Source: JAJAZB01 sp964244295 (GTDB taxonomy: Bacteria; Bacteroidota; Bacteroidia; Cytophagales; Spirosomataceae). From it: a DNA stretch of 64,000 nucleotides. Of this stretch, positions 15,780 through 23,784 are shown one piece after another. The stretch is taken from assembly GCA_964244295.1 (NCBI GenBank), contig CAXTIG010000018.1:50342-114341 (forward strand), given 5' to 3'. The notes beneath the pieces are model-generated. The model searched no databases. It saw nothing but the letters and a program-made list of their open reading frames with translations, and had not been told where the DNA came from. Position 1 is the stretch's first letter. Each line of letters starts with the position of its first letter. Made by a program: the position numbers and the translations under genes.

Positions 15780-16111
15780 TCGGTCAACAGGCCGGCTACT
15801 TCCTGCCTTAACACGGGCAGGTGATTTTTCAGAATAGCCCAGACGTTTACGTCGTCTACGGCATCGTACTCGTTGGTAATTCGGTTTCTAAACCGCACGA
15901 TTTGCCGGGCCGAAGTAATGGGAAAACCTGGGTTACGGGCAAGCAGGCGGTTCACTGCTTCGCCGATGATGGTCAGTTCGCGCTCCACGGCACGCCGGAC
16001 GAGCAGATTGGTTTGAGAGTCTTGAAACGAAGCAATTTCTCTCAAAAACTGGTCAATCTCTTCGAGGGCCGTTTGCACGTCAAACAAGTAGGCTTTCTCC
16101 CTCTCGCTCAT
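15776..16111 (-). CDS. HepT-like ribonuclease toxin (DUF86), altered active-site motif
   Basis: 111 residues, all helical. HepT toxins are RNases with an RX4-6HXY motif. The family region is visible as 'RQIVRFRNRITNEYDAVDDV' at about 69-88, but the position normally filled by His holds Asn (codon AAC), giving R-N-R-I-T-N-E-Y. The Tyr that MntA adenylylates is retained. The gene overlaps mntA by 32 bp and is coupled to the M20 gene by a 4-bp overlap. The protein may be a catalytically dead HepT, or a variant; a sequencing error is unlikely because the change needs one specific substitution in an intact frame. Confidence 0.85.
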   Translation of the reverse strand: MSEREKAYLFDVQTALEEIDQFLREIASFQDSQTNLLVRRAVERELTIIGEAVNRLLARNPGFPITSARQIVRFRNRITNEYDAVDDVNVWAILKNHLPVLRQEVAGLLTE

Positions 16112-16409
16112 AAATCAAGCGTCTTGTTCGTTCGAGGCTATTCCGGAAATAGGGATTTTGAAACGGACGGTTTCGCTGTAAATCAACCGGGCGGCCCAGC
16201 AACGACTCCAAGGCTTCAAGCAATTTCCAATAGCGTTCGCCGATTTCTTCTGGTGCTGAGTCGGTTTCATCAAATTCAACCAGTAAATCCACGTCGCTGT
16301 CGGGCCTGAATTGGTGTGTCAGCACCGAACCAAAGGCGTACAGCCTCCGAATGCCAAACTGTTGGCCAAGGAGAGGTAATTGAGGCAGAAAAACGGACAG
16401 AAACTGCAT
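16080..16409 (-). CDS. MntA-type minimal nucleotidyltransferase (antitoxin)
   Basis: 109 residues from the ATG at 16409; an ATG at 16430 is also in frame but would overlap a TACTTTTG promoter box. The nucleotidyltransferase signature is clear: 'YAFGSVLTHQFRPDSDVDLLVEF' is present as G-S-x10-D-x-D at about residues 24-40. MntA antitoxins modify the HepT Tyr with AMP. The C-terminal 11 codons overlap hepT. The order antitoxin then toxin is typical of mntA-hepT modules in bacteria and archaea. Confidence 0.88.
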   Translation of the reverse strand: MQFLSVFLPQLPLLGQQFGIRRLYAFGSVLTHQFRPDSDVDLLVEFDETDSAPEEIGERYWKLLEALESLLGRPVDLQRNRPFQNPYFRNSLERTRRLIYEREGESLLV

Positions 16410-16427
16410 AGTTGGAGTCGTTTGCCG

Positions 16428-16435
16428 CAAAAGTA
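16428..16435 (-). promoter_or_regulatory. Probable promoter of the mntA-hepT-M20 operon
   Basis: On the minus strand TACTTTTG (16435-16428) fits the TANNTTTG -7 box, and a TTTTTG lies 22 bp upstream (ending 16458). This supports the internal ATG at 16409 as the mntA start. Confidence 0.5.
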
Positions 16436-16527
16436 AACCCGTCTAGTCAGCTTTTTTCAAAAACTTGCACACCCGTTCCAACCATTCCCCCCGTTTGGGT
16501 GTCAATTGGTTTCGAGAAAAAGAATTT

Positions 16528-16902
16528 ATGAAACGAGTGCTCGTACTGGCGCTGGTCGTTCTGGTGGCACTGAATTGCCGAAAAACGGAACCGGATGAAC
16601 TTTCGGCAGTAGCTGAAGTGCTAAACACCGACGCGTGCGATGCCGGGCCTAAACAGGGAACTTTGTTAAGGATCAAATCCGGTCCCGATATCGGGCTTCG
16701 AAAGAAATGTGCCGCCTCAAACAGCAATGAAAACATCATGAAAGCCGTGAATTTACCTGATAGTCTGAACCGGATGGGCCTCACCTTACGGATTCGGTTC
16801 CGGCTTGCCCGGCAGGACGAACAAATTTACCGAGCCTGTGAAATACGGATTCTGCCCGAATGCGAACTGGTACAGATAAAACTAATTGATAGTCAGCGCT
16901 GA
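16528..16902 (+). CDS. Small lipoprotein, function unknown
   Basis: 124 residues from the ATG at 16528, chosen because it begins a lipoprotein signal peptide 'MKRVLVLALVVLVALNCRK' with Cys17 as the lipidation site. An earlier ATG at 16465 would bury the signal. Four further Cys residues (in NTDACDAG, RKKCAAS, YRACEI, PECELV) suggest two disulfides in the periplasm. No domain is recognised. It ends nine bases before the sigma factor gene, so both may share a transcript. Confidence 0.7.
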   Translation: MKRVLVLALVVLVALNCRKTEPDELSAVAEVLNTDACDAGPKQGTLLRIKSGPDIGLRKKCAASNSNENIMKAVNLPDSLNRMGLTLRIRFRLARQDEQIYRACEIRILPECELVQIKLIDSQR

Positions 16903-16911
16903 ATGAAGTAA

Positions 16912-17463
16912 ATGCCCTTTGACGAACGTGCCCTTGTAAGCGGCTGCACCCGCAACGAGCGCGGCCCGCAGAAGCGTCTGTACGACGCCCTCGCGGGCCG
17001 GATGCTCGTCGTGTGCCTGCGCTACGTGAAGAGCCGGATGGAAGCCGAAGACGTGTTGCAGGAGGCGTTTGTGAAGGTTTTCGACAAAATCGGGACGTTC
17101 CGCTTCGAGTGTCCGCTGGAAGCCTGGGTGAAACGCATCGTGGTCAACACGGCCCTCAATTACCTGCGTAACCAGCGCCACTGGACCTGGCTCGCGCCGG
17201 TGGAAGACGCCGAACACGAAGCCGCGACCGCCACCGCCGCTTCGGGCCTGCACGTCGAGGAACTGCTGGCGCTGGTGCAGCAACTCCCACCGGGTTGCCG
17301 GGCGGTGTTCAACCTCCACGCCATCGAAGGCTATACCCACCGCGAAATTGGCGAACTGCTGGGCGTGACCGAGGGTACCTCGAAGGCCCAGTACGCCCGC
17401 GCTCGCGGCCTGTTGCAGGGGATGCTGGCCAAGCAGGACCGCGTTAAAAACGGAACAGTGTGA
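16912..17463 (+). CDS. ECF-type RNA polymerase sigma factor
   Basis: 183 residues. Region 2 is seen as 'VCLRYVKSRMEAEDVLQEAF' (about 34-53) and 'KVFDKIGTFRFECPLEAWVK' (about 55-74). Region 4 has 'LPPGCRAVFNLHAIEGYTHR' and 'EIGELLGVTEGTSKAQYARA' (about 126-166), the helix-turn-helix for -35 recognition. The next gene encodes a protein with a short cytoplasmic head, one membrane helix and a C-terminal beta-barrel region, the usual sort of partner in Bacteroidota. It may respond to an envelope signal. Target genes cannot be told from sequence. Confidence 0.92.
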   Translation: MPFDERALVSGCTRNERGPQKRLYDALAGRMLVVCLRYVKSRMEAEDVLQEAFVKVFDKIGTFRFECPLEAWVKRIVVNTALNYLRNQRHWTWLAPVEDAEHEAATATAASGLHVEELLALVQQLPPGCRAVFNLHAIEGYTHREIGELLGVTEGTSKAQYARARGLLQGMLAKQDRVKNGTV

Positions 17464-17587
17464 ATTACGATTTACGAAACGCAAGTTCGACGAAGTCAAT
17501 TACGAGCGGTTCGCCGCTGCGATACGATTTGAATTCAAAACTACGATTTGAACGTCGCGGTATCCCCGCCACGAATCCTTGTCAGCC
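17464..17587. repeat. Degenerate ATTACGATTT repeats between sigma factor and partner
   Basis: The 124-bp gap holds repeated TTACGATTTACGAA / TACGATTTGAA words in direct orientation (17463-17478, 17521-17552). They look like remnants of a simple palindromic repeat; no promoter is evident. Confidence 0.35.
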
Positions 17588-19195
17588 ATGAGTGCATTGC
17601 CCGAAGAACCATTTGAAGATGCCTGGCGGCGCGCCTTCGACGGGGCCAGTCAGCCCCCCGACGACGCCCTCTGGGGGCGCATCGAGCGCCAATTGCCGCC
17701 GGAGCGGGGCCGTCGCCGTCCGGTGGCCTGGGTTTGGTACGCGGCGGCTTCGCTGCTGTCCCTGTTGTTGGCAGGTGGCCTGGGCTGGTGGGCCGGGCGC
17801 GAAAGCAGCCCCGACGCAACTGCCAACCAAGTCACCACGATCCCGGCGAAACCCTTGCTACGTCCTGAAGCGGCGCCCGCCGCATCCGCTAAATCGGTTC
17901 GCACGATAGCGACGGGTTCAGCAGAGAACGGAATTTCCTTGCCTTCAATCGCCTCCACCGACTTGGTAACGACGAAATCCGTCCCGTCGAAGGCGCAGCC
18001 CGGCGTTGAAACCAGGCAGTCCGGTTTTTCCGAAAAAACACTCGGCGACGCGCCGGTAAAATCCCTGCCGCCCGGGCAGACTGACTCAGGGGCGTTGGGG
18101 GTTGAACCGTCGCGGCTTGCCACCCGGCCTGCGGGCCGGGCCGCCACGGGCGAAAACATCGCTCTGAATGACGCCAATTTCCAACAAAGCCCGGCGGGTC
18201 GAACGAACGCCGTTTCCGAGATTATTCCGCCTGCGTTGGTTGAGGTTGAGCCGACGTTGGCTGCGCCTACCAACCTGGCCGGCGATTTTCTGACGGCCCG
18301 AAACACCCGTCCGTTGCGGCTGCGCTTTGGGCTGCTGGGAATGCCCCTCGTGCTGCCCGAACCCGCCGAAGCCCGCCCGGCGGCCACTCAACCCAGCGCC
18401 GAACGCCGGTTTTACGCGAGTCTGGGCGCGTCGCCGACCAGTTTCGACCCCAACATTCAACTGCGCTCCTCGCTGGTGACCGCCGTGGCCAGCAACACGG
18501 CCAATTATGCCAACTTGGGCACCAACGTGCGCAGTGCCAGCGACGCGGCGGCGAGTTCCGCCGCGTTGTCGTACCGGGTGGGTGGGCGGCTGGGCTGGCG
18601 GGTGTCGCGGCGCTGGTCGCTGGAAAGCGGGCTGGAATACCTCGACGGGCAGTCGACCATTCGAAGCGGTCTCGTGCTGCTCGACCGGAATACGAGCGCG
18701 GCAAGCAGTTTGCTCGAAAACGCCCTCGGCAATAAATCCGCTTCGCCCGCTGCCAACGGCCTCAGCGCCGACTACAACTTGTTTGGCCTGACCAACCAAA
18801 ACGCCTTCGTGCCCCGCGAAACCCAGCTTCGCAACCGCTACCAGTACGTGTCGGTGCCGTTGCAAGTAGGCTACCGGCTCTGGCCCGAAGGCCGCATCGA
18901 AGGAATCCTCAACGCCGGGTTGTCGGGCGATTTTTTCCTCAACAACACCCTCGCCCCGGTAGGCGATGCTACGCTCCAATCCGTGAGTTACACCAACGCC
19001 GACGGCGTGTACCGCCGCCTGCTTTGGAGCGGCCTGGCGGGCGCGGGCCTGCGCTACCGCCTGGCCCCCCGCTGGGGGCTGCTGCTCAACGGCAGCTACC
19101 GCCGGGCGCTCACGCCGGGCGTGCGCGAAGGGCTGGGTGCGCAGACATCCCCGCGTGAATTTGGGGCGGGGGTACGGCTGGATTTTCGGTTTTAA
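17588..19195 (+). CDS. Anti-sigma-like membrane protein with C-terminal outer-membrane beta-barrel
   Basis: 535 residues. The ATG at 17588 is preferred over a TTG at 17579. The acidic cytoplasmic head (1-45, 'PFEDAWRRAFDGASQPPDDA') precedes one membrane helix (about 47-68), then a long Ala/Pro/Thr-rich linker (about 75-270). The last 270 residues show alternating beta strands ('YRVGGRLGWRVSRRWSLESG', 'YQYVSVPLQVGYRLWPEGRI') and end with 'GAGVRLDFRF', an aromatic terminal residue typical of outer-membrane beta-barrels. The layout suggests an envelope-spanning protein that could bind the ECF sigma factor. That role is inferred from position and head-TM-barrel architecture only. Confidence 0.8.
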   Translation: MSALPEEPFEDAWRRAFDGASQPPDDALWGRIERQLPPERGRRRPVAWVWYAAASLLSLLLAGGLGWWAGRESSPDATANQVTTIPAKPLLRPEAAPAASAKSVRTIATGSAENGISLPSIASTDLVTTKSVPSKAQPGVETRQSGFSEKTLGDAPVKSLPPGQTDSGALGVEPSRLATRPAGRAATGENIALNDANFQQSPAGRTNAVSEIIPPALVEVEPTLAAPTNLAGDFLTARNTRPLRLRFGLLGMPLVLPEPAEARPAATQPSAERRFYASLGASPTSFDPNIQLRSSLVTAVASNTANYANLGTNVRSASDAAASSAALSYRVGGRLGWRVSRRWSLESGLEYLDGQSTIRSGLVLLDRNTSAASSLLENALGNKSASPAANGLSADYNLFGLTNQNAFVPRETQLRNRYQYVSVPLQVGYRLWPEGRIEGILNAGLSGDFFLNNTLAPVGDATLQSVSYTNADGVYRRLLWSGLAGAGLRYRLAPRWGLLLNGSYRRALTPGVREGLGAQTSPREFGAGVRLDFRF

Positions 19196-19207
19196 TTTTT
19201 TTCAAAC

Positions 19208-19332
19208 CCTGTCATCCAGAGCGCAGCGAAGGACCTCGTTAGACTACCGAGGAGTTTGCGGTCAGCTACTGGGCTAACGAAAAGCTAAACGATAGGCCAA
19301 CGAGGTCCTTCGCTGCGCTCTGGATGACAGGG
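19208..19332. repeat. Palindromic repeat family C, copy 2
   Basis: 125 bp with perfect outer arms from CCCTGTCATCCAGAGCGCAG and inner GAAGGACCTCGTT / AACGAGGTCCTTC. The centre, about 55 nt, is unique. It sits between the barrel protein and the serpin gene. Confidence 0.92.
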
Positions 19333-19419
19333 TTTTAGTTTTTAGGAAAAAAATAACTGCTCTTTCCAACCCTTCCGCCCCGTCCGGTGTCTCTGCCACA
19401 GAATCCTTTTCCAAGAATC

Positions 19420-20625
19420 ATGCGAAAACTTCTTGCCTGCGCCATGACCGCCCTCGCCTTGACTTCGGTTTCCTGCCAACGCGAAACCACTGGACCCGCG
19501 CCGGGCGGTACGGCGCTCCAACTTTCCAGCGCCCGCTTCGGGGCTGAATCATCTGCTTTTGCCTTTGAGTTTTTCCAGGACGTACTCGGAAAAGAAAAAG
19601 AGGACAACGTGCTGGTGTCGCCCCTGAGCCTGCACATCGCCCTGGGGATGCTCCTCAACGGAGCCGAAGGACCCGCCGCCGACGAACTCCTCACCGCTCT
19701 GCGGCTGAAGGGCTACTCGCCGGAGCAGTACAACCAGATTTACCGCCAACTCAGCGAGGGCCTGCCGAAGGTGGACAACCAGGTGACGGTGGCCATTGCC
19801 AACTCGGTTTGGCACCGGCAGGCCATTCCGGTACTGCCCTCGTACATCGACGCGCTGAAAACCAGTTTCGGCGCGGAGGTGAAACCGCTCACCGCCGACC
19901 CCGCGCCCATCAACCAATGGGTGGATGAAAAAACGCGGGGGAAAATCACGAAAATGTTCGACTCGCTCAGCCCCGATCTGGTGCTGCTTTTGCTCAACGC
20001 GGTGTATTTTAAAGGCGATTGGAAGTACCGTTTCGATGAAAAAAACACGTACAACGGCCCCTTCAAATTTCCCGACGGGCGTAAAAACCTGATTCCCATC
20101 ATGAGTCAGGAGGGAGCCTTCCGGTACACCTTCGGTACTGACTACGCCGCCGCCGAACTGCCTTACGGCAGCGGCGATTACCGGATGACGGTGGTGTTGC
20201 CAACCGAAGGAACCGACGTGACGGCTTTTGCCAAAACCTTCGGTTTGAGCGCGTGGGAGGTTTTGCAGGGAAAACTTGGTGAGGGGAAACTCATCGTCAA
20301 ACTGCCCCGCTTTGAATTCGACTACGAATACAAACCCGACCTCAACGCTACGCTTCAATCGCTGGGAATTCGGACGGTGTTTGGCAGTGGCTTGACCAAA
20401 ATCCGGAAGGAAAACGACTTAGCGGTGAGCCAGGTGCGGCAGAAGGCCTACATCAAAACCGACGAGAAAGGCTCGGAAGCCGCTGCCGTGACGAGTGTAG
20501 GAATCGTGTTGACTTCTGCCCCGCCTACGCCCCCCACCTTCCTCGCCGACCGCCCGTTCTTGTTTTTCATCACCGAAAAAACCTCGAATACCGTGCTTTT
20601 CGCGGGAAAGGTGGCGGCACCGTAA
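19420..20625 (+). CDS. Serpin-family proteinase inhibitor, lipoprotein
   Basis: 401 residues. The ATG at 19420 starts a lipoprotein signal peptide with Cys22 ('LTSVSCQRE') as lipidation site. The serpin fold is clear: 'NVLVSPLSLHIALGMLLNGA', 'VTVAIANSVWH', 'INQWVDEKTRGKITKM', 'LLLNAVYFKGDWKYRF' and the C-terminal 'FLADRPFLFFI'. The reactive-centre hinge 'DEKGSEAAAVTSVGIVL' has the small residues of inhibitory serpins, with the scissile region in the following 'TSAPPTPPTF'. It would trap serine or cysteine proteases at the outer membrane surface or in the periplasm. The target protease is unknown. No protease gene lies nearby. Confidence 0.93.
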   Translation: MRKLLACAMTALALTSVSCQRETTGPAPGGTALQLSSARFGAESSAFAFEFFQDVLGKEKEDNVLVSPLSLHIALGMLLNGAEGPAADELLTALRLKGYSPEQYNQIYRQLSEGLPKVDNQVTVAIANSVWHRQAIPVLPSYIDALKTSFGAEVKPLTADPAPINQWVDEKTRGKITKMFDSLSPDLVLLLLNAVYFKGDWKYRFDEKNTYNGPFKFPDGRKNLIPIMSQEGAFRYTFGTDYAAAELPYGSGDYRMTVVLPTEGTDVTAFAKTFGLSAWEVLQGKLGEGKLIVKLPRFEFDYEYKPDLNATLQSLGIRTVFGSGLTKIRKENDLAVSQVRQKAYIKTDEKGSEAAAVTSVGIVLTSAPPTPPTFLADRPFLFFITEKTSNTVLFAGKVAAP

Positions 20626-20669
20626 CTGCGTTACTTGGAAACTAATTAGGATTTTGAAGAAAGGGGGAG

Positions 20670-20768
20670 GTCATCCCGACGAAGGAGGGATCTCGTTGAC
20701 CTTCCGAGCCGCTTGCCGATAGCCTAGTGTTCGGTATCCCAACGAGATCCCTCCGTCGTCGGGATGAC
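20670..20768. repeat. Palindromic repeat family B, copy 2
   Basis: 99 bp; arms GTCATCCCGACGAAGGAGGG / CCCTCCGTCGTCGGGATGAC (one mismatch) with ATCTCGTTG / CAACGAGAT inside and the loop motif GCTTGCCGATAGCC. The upstream flank ATTTTGAAGAAAGGG resembles that of copy 3. Confidence 0.93.
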
Positions 20769-20807
20769 AGGAAATACAACTATCAAACACTCAACCCCCT
20801 CAAACCA

Positions 20808-22100
20808 ATGCACCCTTTCTACCGATTCCGTTCCCTCGCCGCCGTTCTGGCCCTGTTTGGGCTGGGGAGTTGCCGCGACCACTGCCAGCAGACGGTCACG
20901 TACCGCACCCAGAAGCAGTATTTCATCACCTCTGACGAACTCCGGGCGGCGGTGAGAACCCTGCCCGCCCAGGAGCTGGAAAGCCCCGGCAAAATTTACG
21001 TGCGGGGTTCGCTGCTCTTCATCAACGAACGCAAAAAAGGGATTCACCTCATCGACAATGCCAACCCGGCGGCCCCGCGCCCAGTGTCGTTTTTGAGCAT
21101 TCCTGGCAACACCGACATCGCCGTGCGCGGCAACGTGCTGTACGCCGACAGCTACACCGACCTGCTGGCCTTCGACCTCAGCAATGGACAGGACGTGAAG
21201 CTGCTCAAGCGCGTCGAAAACGCCTTTCCGAGCGGCTCCGTCGATGGGCTGCACTGGCAGTACGACCAATTTCGGAAACAGGTGGTGGACTACCGCTGGG
21301 AACTCGTGAGCCAGGTCACGGAAACCGATTGCGAAAGCGCCAACAACGGGTACGGCAGAGGGATTTATTACGACTCCGGTTTTACGCAGCTCAACTTAGC
21401 GAAAAGCGGCAGTTCGGCGGCACCTAACCCCAACGGCGGCACCGGCACGGGCGGATCGATGGCCCGCTTCGCGCTGTACGACAAGTATTTGTACGCTGTG
21501 ACCAACTCGGATATGCTGCTTTTTGACGTGAGCCAACCCGCCGACCCGCAGAGCAGCACCAAAGTAACCCTCGGCGGGGGCATCGAGACGATTTTCCCCT
21601 ACCAGGACAAACTTTTCATCGGCTCCACCACCGGAATGCACATTTACGACAACGCCAACCCGGCCAAACCCCTGCTACTCTCGACCTTTCAGCACGCCAT
21701 GCGCTGCGACCCGGTGGTGGTGCAGGACAACCACGCCTACGTGACCCTGCAAGGCGGCACCACCTGCGGCGGCATCAGCAGCCAACTTGACGTGGTGGAC
21801 ATCAGCAACCTGAAGGCCCCGTTTTTGGTGAAAAGTTACCCGATGGAAAAACCCTACGGCCTGGGCATCGACGGGCAAACGCTCTTCGTCTGCGACGCGG
21901 GCCTGAAAACCTTTAACGTACGCGACCCGCTGAAACTCGAACTGCTCAACCATTTCAAAAACATCGGGGCCTACGACGTGATTCCGCTGCGCGGAACGCT
22001 GCTGCTCATCGGCAAAGACGGGCTGTACCAGTACGACTACACTGACCCAAAGGCACCCCGATTGCTCAGTGTAATTCCGGTAAAACCGGCGGTTTCGTGA
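20808..22100 (+). CDS. LVIVD-repeat lipoprotein
   Basis: 430 residues. The ATG at 20808 begins a signal peptide ending in 'ALFGLGSCRDHC', with Cys22 as lipid anchor. The body consists of beta-propeller-like LVIVD repeats: 'KKGIHLIDNANPAAPRPVSF', 'TDLLAFDLSNGQDVKLL', 'SDMLLFDVSQPADPQSSTKV', 'TGMHIYDNANPAKPLLLSTF', 'QLDVVDISNLKAPFLV', 'GLKTFNVRDPLKLELLNHF' and 'GLYQYDYTDPKAPRLLSV'. This family is surface- or periplasm-located in Bacteroidota with no defined biochemical role. The outer-membrane-like gene at 22149 follows by 48 bp, so they probably form an operon. Confidence 0.88.
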   Translation: MHPFYRFRSLAAVLALFGLGSCRDHCQQTVTYRTQKQYFITSDELRAAVRTLPAQELESPGKIYVRGSLLFINERKKGIHLIDNANPAAPRPVSFLSIPGNTDIAVRGNVLYADSYTDLLAFDLSNGQDVKLLKRVENAFPSGSVDGLHWQYDQFRKQVVDYRWELVSQVTETDCESANNGYGRGIYYDSGFTQLNLAKSGSSAAPNPNGGTGTGGSMARFALYDKYLYAVTNSDMLLFDVSQPADPQSSTKVTLGGGIETIFPYQDKLFIGSTTGMHIYDNANPAKPLLLSTFQHAMRCDPVVVQDNHAYVTLQGGTTCGGISSQLDVVDISNLKAPFLVKSYPMEKPYGLGIDGQTLFVCDAGLKTFNVRDPLKLELLNHFKNIGAYDVIPLRGTLLLIGKDGLYQYDYTDPKAPRLLSVIPVKPAVS

Positions 22101-22148
22101 GAAAAAACAGGAAAAGCCGTTTCTGCGTAAAATTTTCCTCACGATTCC

Positions 22149-22721
22149 ATGAAAAATTTCCTGCTCTTTTTACTTTTGACCGGACGAGCGTTCGATGGCT
22201 TCGGCCAAACGCCCGCGCCGCGTTCGCTGCCGTTTCACAAAGGCTTTTTTAACCAAACCGAGGTGGGCGTGTTGCTGGGTACGGTCAGCCTCCCTTACGG
22301 CGGCGGGAACGTGAGCCGGGCCAGTTTTACGGCCAGCAGTTTCAACGGCTACCGCTTCGGGCGTGGCCTGGCGCTGGGGGCCACGGTGGGCGTCGATTGG
22401 TACGCGAGTCAGGCGATGCTGCCGCTGTCGATGGGGTTGCGGGGGGATTTGGGGAAAGGCGCGGTCAGTCCGTTTTACGCCCTCGACGCGGGCTACGGCC
22501 TCTGGCTCAACCGCCCGGCGGACGTCAACGCCAAAGGCGGCTTGCATCTGAATCCGGCCCTGGGGCTGCGCATCGCCACCGGCAACGGCACCGCCCTGAG
22601 TTGGAGCATCGGGTACAAATTTCAGCGGGCGAGCACGTTGATGGAAGGGGCCAATGAGTATTCCGTCCGCCAGGATTACCGCTACAACCGCTTGGTTTTG
22701 AAGATGGGAATCAGTTTCTAA
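22149..22721 (+). CDS. Predicted outer-membrane beta-barrel protein
   Basis: 190 residues with an N-terminal signal peptide (about 1-20). The rest is a series of amphipathic strands ('NQTEVGVLLGTVSLPYGGGN', 'FNGYRFGRGLALGATVGVDW', 'SPFYALDAGYGLWL', 'HLNPALGLRIATGNGTALSW') and a final 'NRLVLKMGISF' ending in Phe. The size fits an eight-stranded barrel. It is likely co-transcribed with the LVIVD lipoprotein, so the two may form a surface lipoprotein/outer-membrane pair. The function is unknown. Confidence 0.75.
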   Translation: MKNFLLFLLLTGRAFDGFGQTPAPRSLPFHKGFFNQTEVGVLLGTVSLPYGGGNVSRASFTASSFNGYRFGRGLALGATVGVDWYASQAMLPLSMGLRGDLGKGAVSPFYALDAGYGLWLNRPADVNAKGGLHLNPALGLRIATGNGTALSWSIGYKFQRASTLMEGANEYSVRQDYRYNRLVLKMGISF

Positions 22722-22778
22722 CGATTTTTTGCCCGCCAGCAAGTCGGCAATAACCTCGTAAGAGGTTAGGGTTAGGAA

Positions 22779-22830
22779 GCAAAGGAGGTCACCGGTCTGC
22801 CCAGCAGCGTGGTGGCCTTCTTTCTTTTTG
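22779..22830 (+). terminator. Possible terminator after the outer-membrane gene
   Basis: AAAGGAGGTCACC can pair imperfectly (with G-U pairs) with GGTGGCCTTCTTT, followed by CTTTTT. It is 58 bp after the stop of the gene ending at 22721. Confidence 0.4.
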
Positions 22831-22861
22831 GGGCGTTCCAAATAAAAACTTCTCACCTCGG

Positions 22862-23114
22862 CGTCATTGCGAGCGGAGGGTGAAAAAACGAAGCGGAGCG
22901 GTCCGCCGCGCGGCGAGGTTTTTCACCCGGAGCGAAGCGGTCCGCCGCTGCGGCAATCCCCTCCCGGAGACCACAGAGCTAAAACCAACCGACTTACCTC
23001 CCGATAGTCCCGAAAGCTTTCGGCAGGACTATTTTGGTCGCCGGGAGGGGATTGCTTCGCTCCGGCGGACAATTCTCGTTTCACTCGCCTTGCCCGCCTC
23101 CGCTCGCAATGACG
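22862..23114. repeat. Palindromic repeat family A, copy 2
   Basis: 253 bp. Outer arms CGTCATTGCGAGCG and CGCTCGCAATGACG are perfect; GCAATCCCCTCCC / GGGAGGGGATTGC form the next stem. The spacer segments include near-inverted copies of GAGCGGTCCGCCG. This is the longest copy of the family. Confidence 0.88.
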
Positions 23115-23211
23115 GGGGCGGGAGGCGTTTCAGATCCAGCACGTTCCACAACCTGAACATTTTACACCCCACTGGCATTAACTTTGTACAACCTCGGCGG
23201 GGAAGCGCCCG

Positions 23212-23219
23212 TACCTTTG
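23212..23219 (+). promoter_or_regulatory. Probable -7 box (TACCTTTG) of the copper locus
   Basis: Matches TANNTTTG, 20 bp before the ATG at 23240. A TTTG lies at 23183-23186, 25 bp upstream, slightly longer than the usual spacer. Confidence 0.5.
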
Positions 23220-23239
23220 CCCCGAATCATTTTTCATCC

Positions 23240-23686
23240 ATGCGTTCCGCTCCGTTCCGTTTTCTGTGCCTGTTGATGGCCGCGCTGGTGCTGACCAGCA
23301 GCACGGGCTTCGCCTGGACGGAACACCTGTGCCGGATTAGCGGAAAGAAAACGTATTTCTTCGATTCAAGAAAATCGTGTTGCGCCGCCGTGAAACACCA
23401 GCGGGCTTCCGAACCGACTGCCCAAAAAGGTGCTGATCGCGTCAAACGCGACGGGTGTTGCGCCGTAAAAACGGTCGTGGTCAAAACGACCGTCGCCCCG
23501 GTGCCGGTGGTCAAAACGGCGGCCAAAATCGGCGTGACGGATGCGCTGCCGCCACTGGATCTTGTTTTTGAAAAAATCGCCGCCGCTTCGGTGCGCGAAC
23601 AAACGCTGCCGCCTTCGCTGCGCAGCGGGGCACCGCCGCTGGCGGGCCGAACGCTCCTGATTTTCGTGGGCCGCTGGCTGGTTTGA
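23240..23686 (+). CDS. HYC_CC_PP-type small exported protein
   Basis: 148 residues. The ATG at 23240 starts a signal-like hydrophobic stretch (about 5-25). The diagnostic features are 'TEHLCRISGKKTYFF' and the two CC pairs ('KSCCAAV' at about 46 and 'DGCCAVK' at about 73), followed by a proline-containing 'DALPPLDL'. Proteins with this pattern occur upstream of TonB-dependent receptors in Bacteroidota metal loci. The His and double Cys residues suggest copper or other soft-metal binding in the periplasm, but this is unproven. The TonB receptor gene follows at 23785. Confidence 0.75.
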   Translation: MRSAPFRFLCLLMAALVLTSSTGFAWTEHLCRISGKKTYFFDSRKSCCAAVKHQRASEPTAQKGADRVKRDGCCAVKTVVVKTTVAPVPVVKTAAKIGVTDALPPLDLVFEKIAAASVREQTLPPSLRSGAPPLAGRTLLIFVGRWLV

Positions 23687-23784
23687 GCCGCTTGGGTTGA
23701 ACCGTTCCCGCAATCGAAAGGATTGGCGGGACGTTTTGAACGCGGGCTTCCGCGTTGGTTTTCAACCACAAACCGGCTTTTTCC

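Larger units (their letters stand above)
22722..23239. other. 518-bp gene-free region holding a hairpin, a repeat and a promoter
   Basis: From left to right it contains a possible GU-rich terminator hairpin ending in CTTTCTTTTT (22779-22830), the large family A palindrome (22862-23114), an AT-richer stretch and a TACCTTTG box just before the copper locus. No convincing ORF lies within it; the long open frame running through the palindrome into the HYC_CC_PP gene is an artefact of the repeat. Confidence 0.75.

Noticed and set aside
22880..23239. Upstream extension of the HYC_CC_PP protein through palindrome A copy 2
   Set aside because: The extension is translated repeat sequence; the ATG at 23240 starts a proper signal peptide and has a promoter box before it.
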